Origin: an uncultured Coriobacteriaceae bacterium
Lineage (GTDB): Bacteria; Actinomycetota; Coriobacteriia; Coriobacteriales; Eggerthellaceae
Assembly (NCBI GenBank): GCA_900550055.1
Contig: URQU01000033.1
Span: 1 to 17,101, forward strand
Length of the DNA stretch: 17,101 nt
Direction of reading: 5' to 3'
Made by a program: the position numbers and the translations under genes. The notes under the pieces are model-generated. The model ran no database searches. It was not told where the DNA came from and was given only the letters and a program-made list of their open reading frames with translations. Position 1 is the first letter of the stretch. Each line of letters begins with the position of its first letter. This document shows, piece after piece, positions 6,762 through 13,509 of the stretch.

Positions 6762-7538
6762 CTAGAAGCGCAGGCTGAGGCAGGACAGGCCGCCGTCGAT
6801 CTTGCGGTACTCGGAGGTGTCCACCACCAGCGTCTTGTAGCCCAGGTCCTGGACGGCCTTGAGCACGGTGGGGTAGCCCTCTGCCACGATGACGGTGCCG
6901 TTGACCCAGATGCAGTTCGCGCCGTAGGCCTCGTCCTCGGGCACGACGACCTTGTTGTACTTGGCGAAGTCGGGCTTGTCGATGAACTCGCCGGACACCA
7001 GCATGTTGTTGTCCTCGATGTAGTTCACGCCGGTCTTGAGGTGCAGGACCTCCTCCAGCGGGACCTCGGAGCCCTCCAGGCCCCAATCAGCCAAGATCTC
7101 GCAGAACTGGCGGATGCCCTCTTCGTTGGTGCGGGCGGAGCGGCCCACGTAGAAGTGGTCGCCCACCATCATGACGTCGCCGCCGTCAAGGGTGCCGGGG
7201 GCGACGATGTGCTTGACGTGCTCGTCGTCGAAGAAGCGACGGACCACGGGCTCGATCTCGTCCTTCTCACCGTTGCGGCTGGCAGCGCCGGGGTTGGTGA
7301 TGATGGCGCCGCAGCGGGTGATGACGGCCGGGTCCTCGACGAAGCAGCTGTCGGGGAACTGCTCGAGAGCGGGCAGGACCGTGACGTCGACGCCGCACTG
7401 CTCGAGGGCATGCTCGTAGTCGTAGTGCTCCTCGATGGCGCGCTCGTAGATGGGCTGGCCCAGCTCGGGTGCGCTGGTGATGCCGTCGCACAGCGACTTA
7501 CCAGGGCGGCGGATGATGACATGGTTGAACTTCGTCAT
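6762..7538 (-). CDS. Dimethylarginine dimethylaminohydrolase (DDAH) family amidinohydrolase
   Basis: 258 residues, the usual length for bacterial DDAH (about 255). The family hydrolyses methylated arginine to citrulline plus methylamine or dimethylamine; close relatives act on arginine or other guanidino compounds in the cytoplasm. Motifs: FPDSCFVEDPAVI (61-73, substrate guanidinium binding), TLDGGDVM (116-123), HLKTGVNYI with catalytic H166, and C-terminal DGGLSCLS with nucleophile C253. Both catalytic residues are present. ATG 7538 is preceded by AAGGAGAGAG. It has its own promoter at about 7623-7650 and terminating hairpins downstream, so it is monocistronic. Whether the true substrate is dimethylarginine or another guanidine cannot be told from sequence. 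Confidence 0.9.
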   Translation of the reverse strand: MTKFNHVIIRRPGKSLCDGITSAPELGQPIYERAIEEHYDYEHALEQCGVDVTVLPALEQFPDSCFVEDPAVITRCGAIITNPGAASRNGEKDEIEPVVRRFFDDEHVKHIVAPGTLDGGDVMMVGDHFYVGRSARTNEEGIRQFCEILADWGLEGSEVPLEEVLHLKTGVNYIEDNNMLVSGEFIDKPDFAKYNKVVVPEDEAYGANCIWVNGTVIVAEGYPTVLKAVQDLGYKTLVVDTSEYRKIDGGLSCLSLRF

Positions 7539-7622
7539 GCTTCTCTCTCCTTGGGTGCATGGTTGCCGGCGCGCATTGCAGCTGCTTGCCGCGCGGCACG
7601 TTCGTTGGGATAAAAGGTAGCT

Positions 7623-7650
7623 GCTTCCTTGGGCATTATAGCCCGGAAGC
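7623..7650 (-). promoter_or_regulatory. DDAH promoter with -10 box inside a palindrome
   Basis: On the minus strand TATAAT (complement of 7635-7640) is a perfect -10. It is flanked by GGGC/GCCC and then GCTTCC/GGAAGC, a near-perfect 10-bp inverted repeat centred on the -10. No good -35 is seen 16-18 bases upstream, so an activator or a repressor at the palindrome is plausible. Confidence 0.55.
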
Positions 7651-7772
7651 CGGCGAAACGAGCGGGAAAGAACGTGTTGCCCGCGGTGGACTTAATGTCG
7701 GGGGCTTGGGTCGGGCGCGCGTAACGGCGCCGCGAAGCCGAAGTTGCCACGGTTGGATTCGGACGGGCAGGG

Positions 7773-7839
7773 CGCGGCGGGTTCGGAGCCGCCCTTTGCT
7801 AGGCTCGGATGGTCACAACGCGGCGGGTTCGGAGCCGCC
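7773..7839. repeat. Two exact 21-nt palindromic repeats
   Basis: Identical 21-nt copies at 7773-7793 and 7819-7839, 25 bases apart. Each has the form GGCGG-loop-CCGCC; the second extends to a 9-bp perfect stem (ACGCGGCGG 7818-7826, CCGCCGCGT 7835-7843). They lie just behind the minus-strand transporter gene and may act as its terminator or as an interspersed REP-like element. Confidence 0.75.
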
Positions 7840-7884
7840 GCGTCTAACTGGCAAAAGCGTTTGAGCTGCTGTGAAATCTGCAGG

Positions 7885-8871
7885 TCATCGGGCTATTCGG
7901 CCGCGATTTCGCTTGGCAGGTTTGCCTGATGCGGGGCTTTCGCCGCATGAAGACCCGTCGGCTGCGGGGTCGGCCGCGGCCGCGTCGCCGCCCTTGTCGC
8001 CAAGCTGGGTTGCCACGATGGCGGCGAAGATGAACGCGAAGCCTACCGCCATGCGGGCCGTGAGCACCTCGCCGAAGAACGCTACGCTGAACAGCGCGCA
8101 GAACACGCTTTCAAGCGAGCAGAGCAGGCCCGCCTCGGAAGGCGACAGGTGGGCCTGCGCCGTGTTCTGCGCCACGGCGCCGAAGGCCGCCGAGAGCATG
8201 GCAACGTAGGTCATGTCGCCGATGAACTCGGGCGTTGCCGCCTGCGCCATGGTGGGCATAGGTTGCGTGAACAGTGCGAGCAGCAGGGCCAGGATCCCGG
8301 CGGTGAACTGCTGGACGACCGTGATGGTCAAGACGTCGTTGTCGCGCATGACCAGGCCGATGATCACGATCTCGCCGCCGTAGAGGAACGCCGAGGCGAT
8401 GCTGACGCCGTCGCCTAAGCTGATGGAGAAGCCCTCGGTCAGCGACACCAGCCCGATGCCGACGGTGCAGATGGCCGCGGCGATAAGGGTTTTCGCAGGC
8501 GGACGGCGACGGGAGACCGCCCACCAGATAAACGGCACGGTCAGGCAATAGCACGCGCTCAAAAAGGCGTTTTTCGATGGCGTGGTCAGGCCAAGGCCCA
8601 GAAACTGCGTCCAGAAGCCCACGAACGTGGCCATGCCGATGATCATGCCCGCCTTCAACGTTTTGCGGCAGAAATTTCGCTTGAGGTGGGGAAACAAGAG
8701 GATGACCAGCACAACGCCCGCTCCAAGGAAGCGGATGGCGGTAAACCACGTGGCGCCCACGGTGCCGATGGCGCTTTTACCGATCACGAAGCCCAGGCCC
8801 CAAACCGCGGCCGCCGTCATAAGGATGAGACGGTATACGTTCAGCGGGTACTGCTTGTCGGGGACGCCCAT
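7885..8871 (-). CDS. EamA/DMT-family transporter
   Basis: 328 residues, inner-membrane protein of the drug/metabolite transporter superfamily. Two EamA repeats of about five helices each are visible. The first starts with LILMTAAAVWGLGFVIGKSA (about 15-34) and contains LGLGLTTPSKNAFLSACY; the second runs from about residue 155 (ISLGDGVSIASAFLYGGEIV) to about 293, ending FGEVLTARMAVGFAFIFAAIVA. The last 35 residues are a hydrophilic Ala/Asp/Gly-rich cytoplasmic tail. ATG 8871 follows AGGAG at ten bases; a GTG three codons upstream is in frame but too close to that site. A truncated LOG-family remnant ends 39 bp upstream, so the transporter may once have been cotranscribed with it. The substrate cannot be predicted; amino acids or metabolites are common for the family. 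Confidence 0.93.
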   Translation of the reverse strand: MGVPDKQYPLNVYRLILMTAAAVWGLGFVIGKSAIGTVGATWFTAIRFLGAGVVLVILLFPHLKRNFCRKTLKAGMIIGMATFVGFWTQFLGLGLTTPSKNAFLSACYCLTVPFIWWAVSRRRPPAKTLIAAAICTVGIGLVSLTEGFSISLGDGVSIASAFLYGGEIVIIGLVMRDNDVLTITVVQQFTAGILALLLALFTQPMPTMAQAATPEFIGDMTYVAMLSAAFGAVAQNTAQAHLSPSEAGLLCSLESVFCALFSVAFFGEVLTARMAVGFAFIFAAIVATQLGDKGGDAAAADPAADGSSCGESPASGKPAKRNRGRIAR

Positions 8872-8910
8872 GATTGCTCACGCTCCTGGCAACTCGGAGA
8901 AACGATACGG

Positions 8911-9216
8911 TTAGTGCAACGGAGTTAGGATGTCGGCCACCTCTTCAAGCGAATGCGCGAAATGGATGCCCCGTTGCCTGCACGGCGAGGACAGCCCCAT
9001 ATCGCTCATTCGATTAAGAAGCGTGCGCAGATCATCGTAGAAACCGTTCAAATTGAACAGTATGCACGGCGCGTCCAACTGCGCAAGGGCTATGAGGGAA
9101 ATGACTTCCGAAACCTCCTCCAATGTCCCCGTGCCCCCAGGCATGGGGACTGGGCATCGTGCAGCGAAACCGGCTGAGACAAAAGTGCCGAGGGCTTTGC
9201 GCGCTTGTCTTCGCAA
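8911..9216 (-). pseudogene. Truncated LOG-family (TIGR00730-like) protein, C-terminal half only
   Basis: The 101-residue frame holds the second half of a LOG-type nucleoside 5'-monophosphate phosphoribohydrolase. The signature is PGGTGTLEE, followed by the family pattern AQLDAPCILFNLNGFYDDL and a terminal SLEEVADIL. Full proteins have about 180-190 residues; the N-terminal Rossmann half is absent and cannot fit in the 83 bp before prfC ends. The only in-frame Met (9216) lies inside the prfC terminator and has no ribosome site. Homology appears to begin just before the PGG motif, at about 9150. It is best read as a decayed remnant. An active short protein is unlikely because substrate-binding residues of the first half are missing. 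Confidence 0.75.
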
Positions 9217-9233
9217 ACGCCTTCGCCCTCGGC
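9187..9233 (-). terminator. prfC terminator
   Basis: GCCGAGGGC (9187-9195) pairs with GCCCTCGGC (9225-9233), and TTTGCG with CGCAAA inside. On the minus strand it is followed by ACTTTTGTC. It lies 67 bp behind the prfC stop and may also work on the plus strand (TTTATGTTT). Confidence 0.8.
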
Positions 9234-9299
9234 TTTATGTTTCGGTTATCGTATCTTCGCCGTTATCGCCTGCTGCTTGACCTGCGGCTTTCGGCCAAC

Positions 9300-10910
9300 T
9301 TAGAAATTGACATTTCCCACTTCGGACAGCTTCAGGTCGGGGTTGTGGTCGATGGCCCAGTTCACGTTCCATGAGTTCGTGAACAACAGCAGCCTGCCGC
9401 CGCGCATGTCCTCGACCAGCTTGGTGTCGCGCGTGATGTTCAGGCGCGAGGTGTCCAGTTCGTTGAGGTCGTTGGCGATCCAGCGGATGTCGGTGTAGGG
9501 CATGCCCTGGCGACGCACCTCCACGCCGTATTCGTTCTTCAGGCGCGTTTCGAGCACGTCGAGTTGCAGCACGCCCACGACGCCGCAGATGACGCTTTCC
9601 ATGCCGAAACCGGGCTCGCGGAAGATCTGCACGGCGCCTTCCTGGGCCAGCTCATGCATGCCCTTCACGAACTGCTTGCGCTTGAGCGTGTTCACCTGCG
9701 TGATGCGCGCGAAATGCTCCGGCGAGAACGTGGGGATGGGCGGGAACTGCACGTGCTCTCCCTTGCACACCGTGTCGCCGATGCTGAAGATGCCGGGGTC
9801 GAACAGGCCAACGATGTCGCCGGCGTACGCCTCGTCGACCGTTGCGCGGTCGTCGGCCATAAGCGACGTGCCCGTTGCCAGCTTCAGCTTCTTGCCGCCC
9901 TGCACGTGGAACGCCTCCATGCCGCGCTCGAACTTGCCCGAGCAGATGCGCACGAACGCAATGCGGTCGCGGTGGTTCTTGTCCATGTTCGCCTGGATCT
10001 TGAACACGAAACCGGAGAACTCCTTGCGCTGCGGGTCGACCAGGTCGCCCGAGAGCGTGTCGGTGTAGGGCAGCGGCGCAGGGGCCAGGCGCAGGAATTC
10101 CTTCAGGAACGGCTCCACGCCGAAGTTGGTGAGCGCCGAGCCGAAGAACACCGGCGACAGCTTGCCTGCGCGCACCGCGTCCAAGTCGAACTCGTCGGCG
10201 GCGCCGTCGAGCAGCTCGATGTCGTCCATGAGGTTTTGGTGGTTGTCGGAGCCGATGAGCTCGTCAAGGGCGGCGTCGCCCAGCTCGGCCTCGATCTCGG
10301 CGACCTTCTTGGCGGAGTTGCCGCGGCCCTCGCCGTCGAAGGCGATGACGTTGCGCGTTTGGCGGTCGAACACGCCGCGGAACGTGCGGCCGTTGCCGAT
10401 GGGCCAGTTCATGGGATAGGTGCCGATGCCGAGCACCGTTTCGATCTCCTCCATGAGCTCGAACGGATCGCGGCTTTCGCGGTCCATCTTGTTCACGAAC
10501 GTGAAGATGGGGATGTGGCGCAGCGTGCACACCTTGAACAGCTTCTTCGTCTGCGCCTCGACGCCCTTGGCGGCGTCGATGACCATGACGGCGGCGTCGG
10601 CGGCCATGAGCGTGCGGTACGTGTCCTCGGAAAAGTCCTGGTGACCGGGGGTGTCAAGGATGTTGACGCAGCAGCCGTCGTGCTCGAACTGCAGCACGGA
10701 GGAGGTGACGGAGATGCCGCGCTCCTTCTCGATGTCCATCCAGTCGGAGACGGCGTGCTTCGAGCTTGCCTTTCCCTTGACCGAGCCGGCGGTCTGGATG
10801 CTGCCTGAATACAGCAGCAGCTTCTCGGTCAGCGTGGTTTTGCCCGCGTCGGGGTGCGAGATGATCGCGAACGTGCGACGCGACGCGATGTGTTCTGCCA
10901 GCGTTGGCAT
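9300..10910 (-). CDS. prfC: Peptide chain release factor 3
   Basis: 536 residues, the normal length for RF3, a translational GTPase that removes RF1/RF2 from the ribosome after peptide release. GTPase motifs: G1 HPDAGKTT (19-26), RGIS switch (64-67), G3 DTPGH (86-90), and G4 NKMD (140-143). The RF3-specific stretch GTYPMNWPIGNGRTFRGVFD, domain II, and the C-terminal RF3 domain with GVLQLDVLETRLKNEYGVEV are present to the end, so the protein looks complete. ATG 10910 follows AAAGGAA. It appears monocistronic: its own promoter and leader hairpin lie upstream and a terminator downstream. Confidence 0.97.
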   Translation of the reverse strand: MPTLAEHIASRRTFAIISHPDAGKTTLTEKLLLYSGSIQTAGSVKGKASSKHAVSDWMDIEKERGISVTSSVLQFEHDGCCVNILDTPGHQDFSEDTYRTLMAADAAVMVIDAAKGVEAQTKKLFKVCTLRHIPIFTFVNKMDRESRDPFELMEEIETVLGIGTYPMNWPIGNGRTFRGVFDRQTRNVIAFDGEGRGNSAKKVAEIEAELGDAALDELIGSDNHQNLMDDIELLDGAADEFDLDAVRAGKLSPVFFGSALTNFGVEPFLKEFLRLAPAPLPYTDTLSGDLVDPQRKEFSGFVFKIQANMDKNHRDRIAFVRICSGKFERGMEAFHVQGGKKLKLATGTSLMADDRATVDEAYAGDIVGLFDPGIFSIGDTVCKGEHVQFPPIPTFSPEHFARITQVNTLKRKQFVKGMHELAQEGAVQIFREPGFGMESVICGVVGVLQLDVLETRLKNEYGVEVRRQGMPYTDIRWIANDLNELDTSRLNITRDTKLVEDMRGGRLLLFTNSWNVNWAIDHNPDLKLSEVGNVNF

Positions 10911-10929
10911 GGGGTTCCTTTCCGCAAAA

Positions 10930-10995
10930 CGGCCGATGATGCGCCTTGTGGCGCATTGCCGGCCGATGTGGTTTGAGCGTAACTAATTTAGTATA
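10930..10995 (-). promoter_or_regulatory. prfC promoter -10 and leader hairpin
   Basis: A minus-strand TATACT (complement of 10990-10995) is a good -10; the -35 (TTCCCC) is poor. The leader of about 73 nt contains a hairpin of CGGCCG (10930-10935) with 10960-10965 and an inner ATGCGCC/GGCGCAT stem with TTGT loop. The stem ends just before the ribosome site and could tune translation. Confidence 0.5.
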
Positions 10996-11055
10996 GCGGT
11001 ATGCCTCGATAGGGGGAAGGGTAGCTTGCGAGCGTATAGGGAAAGAACAGGAAAT

Positions 11056-11077
11056 ACCGGTTGCAATCGGTGACCGG
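11056..11077 (-). terminator. Possible weak terminator behind the nuclease-like gene
   Basis: CCGGT and ACCGG arms, followed on the minus strand by TATTTCCTGTTCTTTCC, which is T-rich. It lies about 80 bp past the stop of the nuclease-like gene. The same 22 bases resemble 14505-14526 upstream of the clpP promoter (17 of 22 identical, same orientation). Confidence 0.4.
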
Positions 11078-11157
11078 CTATGAGGGAAGGGGGTACCAGG
11101 GGCGATTGGTTGGCAGTGGGCCTCGGATACGTAGGCGATGGCCGGATGGCGCAGGCG

Positions 11158-11982
11158 TTAGCGGAACGGGGAATCGTCGTCTGGGCCCTTTCGTTCCGCA
11201 GAGGCCGAAGGCCGACCGAAGGAGGCTTCGACGTCGGCACGCCAAAGGTCGCCAAGGGCGTTTTCGGGGCCGGGCCCTGTTGCATCGCCGCCCTGGCATG
11301 CGCCGAAGGCTTCGCCGGGCTGCTGGTTTCCACGCATTCGACGTGCGAAATCAAGGTAGCCCTTGATGCTGTAGTGGTTGGCCCCGTCGGAGGCGAGGGT
11401 GTGCTCGTTGTCGCTGTCGACGGTGCCTAAGTAGCCCTCTTCGACCTGTCGCCCGTGCTTGTCGACGATCACGGCGTACCAGTGGCCGGCCTCGCTTGCG
11501 GGCTTGCGCAGCTGGCAGGAAAGCGTCAGCTTCGGCTCGCCGGGCTGCTGGAAAAAAGCGCCCGCGCGGCGGATGTTCTCGATGCGTGTGCCGTCGAGCC
11601 AGAAATACAGGAAGGGCGCTTCGGTAGCGTCGGTGAGCGCGTCGTTGTCGTTGCTGTAGACATAGCACACAAGCGCACGGTCGGAACTTTTGCCCAACAG
11701 GTCGACCTCGGATTCCTTCAGCTTGAATTGTACGGTGGTCAATGCACGAAGCCCGTTGCTCATGGAGGCGTCGTTGATGGGCGTTGAGGCGGTTTTCACC
11801 TGGAAGAAGAAGGTTTCGGGGGCTGCTTGCGGGTCCTCAAGCTGCGCCTTCAGGTTGAGCGAGACGACGTCCACTCCCATGTCCGCAGGCGGCCGCACGG
11901 CGTCGAGCCCGTTGCGATACAAGGAGCTGACCAGCTGATATTCGCCGGTGTATCCGCGGTAGAGCAGGTTATAGAAGTCCAT
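11158..11982 (-). CDS. PD-(D/E)XK nuclease-like protein with uncharacterised C-terminal region
   Basis: 274 residues; no close family is recognised with certainty. The first 65 residues have the layout of small PD-(D/E)XK/DUF4365-like nucleases: GEY with E14, then GVDVV with D38, then FFFQVK with Q61 and K63 (E-D-QxK). The middle (about 66-200) contains predicted beta strands such as ALVCYVYS, FLYFWLD and HWYAVIVDKHGR. The last 50 residues are polar and Gly/Pro-rich, probably disordered. AAAGGAA precedes ATG 11982. It is the last gene of the clpP-virD4-like cluster, 99 bp behind the ATPase with a strong hairpin in the gap. The nuclease call rests on the motif pattern only; a catalytically silent DNA-binding relative is possible. 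Confidence 0.65.
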   Translation of the reverse strand: MDFYNLLYRGYTGEYQLVSSLYRNGLDAVRPPADMGVDVVSLNLKAQLEDPQAAPETFFFQVKTASTPINDASMSNGLRALTTVQFKLKESEVDLLGKSSDRALVCYVYSNDNDALTDATEAPFLYFWLDGTRIENIRRAGAFFQQPGEPKLTLSCQLRKPASEAGHWYAVIVDKHGRQVEEGYLGTVDSDNEHTLASDGANHYSIKGYLDFARRMRGNQQPGEAFGACQGGDATGPGPENALGDLWRADVEASFGRPSASAERKGPDDDSPFR

Positions 11983-12007
11983 GAGGTTCCTTTCGGATGC
12001 GGGAAGG

Positions 12008-12039
12008 ACGCGAGGCGCCGCCGGTGCAGCGCCTCGCGT
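12008..12039 (-). other. Perfect 11-bp hairpin between the ATPase and nuclease-like genes
   Basis: ACGCGAGGCGC (12008-12018) pairs with GCGCCTCGCGT (12029-12039), loop of ten bases. No T-run follows on the minus strand (CCTTCCCGC), so it is more likely an mRNA-stability or attenuation element that lowers expression of the last gene. A TACAAT box just upstream (complement of 12058-12063) could be an internal -10, but without a -35. Confidence 0.6.
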
Positions 12040-12081
12040 GCGGTTTGCCTGCAGGTTATTGTACCTTGCGGCGGCATTACG

Positions 12082-13497
12082 CTAGGCGGCGTTCGCATCC
12101 CCGAAAAGCTCGAGGTCCTCGGGCCCTAGCTCCTCGAAGTCGAAAAACTCCTGGTCGATGTCGTCCAGCCACATCTCCGTAAGGTCTGCACCCGGCTCGG
12201 CCTGCCCGCAGGCCGCAAGGTCGGCGTAACGCGGATGCTGCTCCAGCTGGTAGGCCTTGTCGCACACGGCCGCATGCCCGCGCTGGAACAGCCACCAGCG
12301 ATCGGTCGGCGTGGCAAGCAAACTTGCGGCGGGTTTGTTCGCGCGCAAGCTGAAATAGCGCGCCGTCGCCTCGTCCTGAAACCCCAGGACCAACTGATGG
12401 TCGCAGTTGCCGATGATCGAGTTCGCCGCCGGCTTGCCGTAGCGCGCTTCCAGCTGGCTGACGGTTTGGCAGACGATGGTGCAGCTGATCTCGCGGCTGC
12501 GCGTGACGGACAGGATGTTGTCGAAGTTCGCCACGTTGAGGTTGGCGAAGTCGTCGAGCATCAGCCGAACCGGCACGGCCAGGCGCCCGTCGGGGGAGCC
12601 GTGGTCGGCGGCATCGCACAGGGACGAAAACGCTTGGCGGATGAAAAGACTGGTCAGGGGGCGCAAGCTGGTGTCCATGTCGTCGATGGTGACGAACAGC
12701 GCGCAGCGCTTGCGGCCAAACTCGTGGAAGTCCACGCGCCGCGGGCATTGGTAGGCGGCCATGGCGCCGGTGAAGCCCAGCGGCAGCAGGCTCGCCGCGA
12801 TGATGCCGACGATACTTGCGTGCATGCGCTCGGCCCTGATCGTCGTTTGGGCCCGTCGGCGCAGCTTCACGGCGTAGCTGCCGGGATTTTTGCGCTCCAG
12901 CTCGTCGAACAGACGCTCGGCATGCCCGGAGCAGGCTTCATCGAACACGCGGATGACCTCGGCCATGGTCCGGTCCTGCTCGGGCATCGCCTCAAGGACG
13001 TAGGCGATGTAGCTGGTCAGATAGTTCGCGGCGGCAAGCGCCCAGAACGGGTCGCTCTCGTGGTCTTCGCGCGGGCAGAGCGCGGAGGCGATGGCGATGA
13101 TGTCCTGCTCGGCGGGATGCCCGTCTTGGCATCGGATGTGGTCGAGCGGGTTGTACCCCAGCGTGCCGTTCATGCCCACGAAGTCGAGCTGGTCCACTTG
13201 GTAACCTTGTTTGCGCAGGTACGGGGCCATTTCGCGATACAAGATGCCCTTGGAGTCGAGCACGATGTAGGAGCCTTGGGCCTGCAGCAGGTTCGGCTTC
13301 AGGTGGTTGCGCGTCTTGCCGCAGCCCGAGCTGCCAAGCACGAGCACGTTGTTGTTCAGGCCGCTTCGCCACGTGTCGGTCTCGGCCGTGCGGTTGGCCG
13401 TGAGCAGCATGCTGCCCTGGTAGGCGCTGCGTTCTGCGGCGCCTGCGGGGTCGGTCGGGGCGTTGGCGGCGAAAGCGGGGGTGTTGTTCTTGAGCAT
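12082..13497 (-). CDS. VirD4/TraG-like coupling-protein ATPase lacking membrane anchor
   Basis: 471 residues. It matches the VirD4-like conjugal coupling proteins of gut Firmicutes and Actinobacteria (CD1115-like group): NNNVLVLGSSGCGKTR with Walker A GSSGCGKT at 55-62, DSKG at 81-84, SDPFW at 148-152, Walker B LMLDDFANL around 312-320, then SRE, QTVSQLEARYG, IIGNCDHQLVLG and the terminal GHAAVCDKAYQLEQHPRY. Family members are hexameric ATPases that feed the relaxase-DNA complex to the type IV channel. Here the usual two N-terminal transmembrane helices are absent; residues 1-45 are polar, so the protein should be soluble. The second Walker B acid is Asp (DD) instead of the usual Glu. AAGGAGAGG overlaps the region right behind the clpP stop, 12 bp upstream, so the two are translationally coupled. 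No relaxase or channel gene is near. Confidence 0.9.
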   Translation of the reverse strand: MLKNNTPAFAANAPTDPAGAAERSAYQGSMLLTANRTAETDTWRSGLNNNVLVLGSSGCGKTRNHLKPNLLQAQGSYIVLDSKGILYREMAPYLRKQGYQVDQLDFVGMNGTLGYNPLDHIRCQDGHPAEQDIIAIASALCPREDHESDPFWALAAANYLTSYIAYVLEAMPEQDRTMAEVIRVFDEACSGHAERLFDELERKNPGSYAVKLRRRAQTTIRAERMHASIVGIIAASLLPLGFTGAMAAYQCPRRVDFHEFGRKRCALFVTIDDMDTSLRPLTSLFIRQAFSSLCDAADHGSPDGRLAVPVRLMLDDFANLNVANFDNILSVTRSREISCTIVCQTVSQLEARYGKPAANSIIGNCDHQLVLGFQDEATARYFSLRANKPAASLLATPTDRWWLFQRGHAAVCDKAYQLEQHPRYADLAACGQAEPGADLTEMWLDDIDQEFFDFEELGPEDLELFGDANAA

Positions 13498-13509
13498 GGT
13501 TGCCTCTCC

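Larger units (their letters stand above)
7539..7884. other. Intergenic region, DDAH leader plus repeat-rich spacer
   Basis: 346 bp. It contains the DDAH leader of about 90 nt, the promoter palindrome at 7623-7650, and two copies of a 21-nt palindromic repeat (7773-7839) behind the transporter stop codon. No gene is supported; open frames across it have no ribosome site and run through the repeats. Confidence 0.6.

Noticed and set aside
9564..10808. 414-codon plus-strand frame opposite prfC
   Set aside because: Antisense shadow of prfC with biased composition and no ribosome site.
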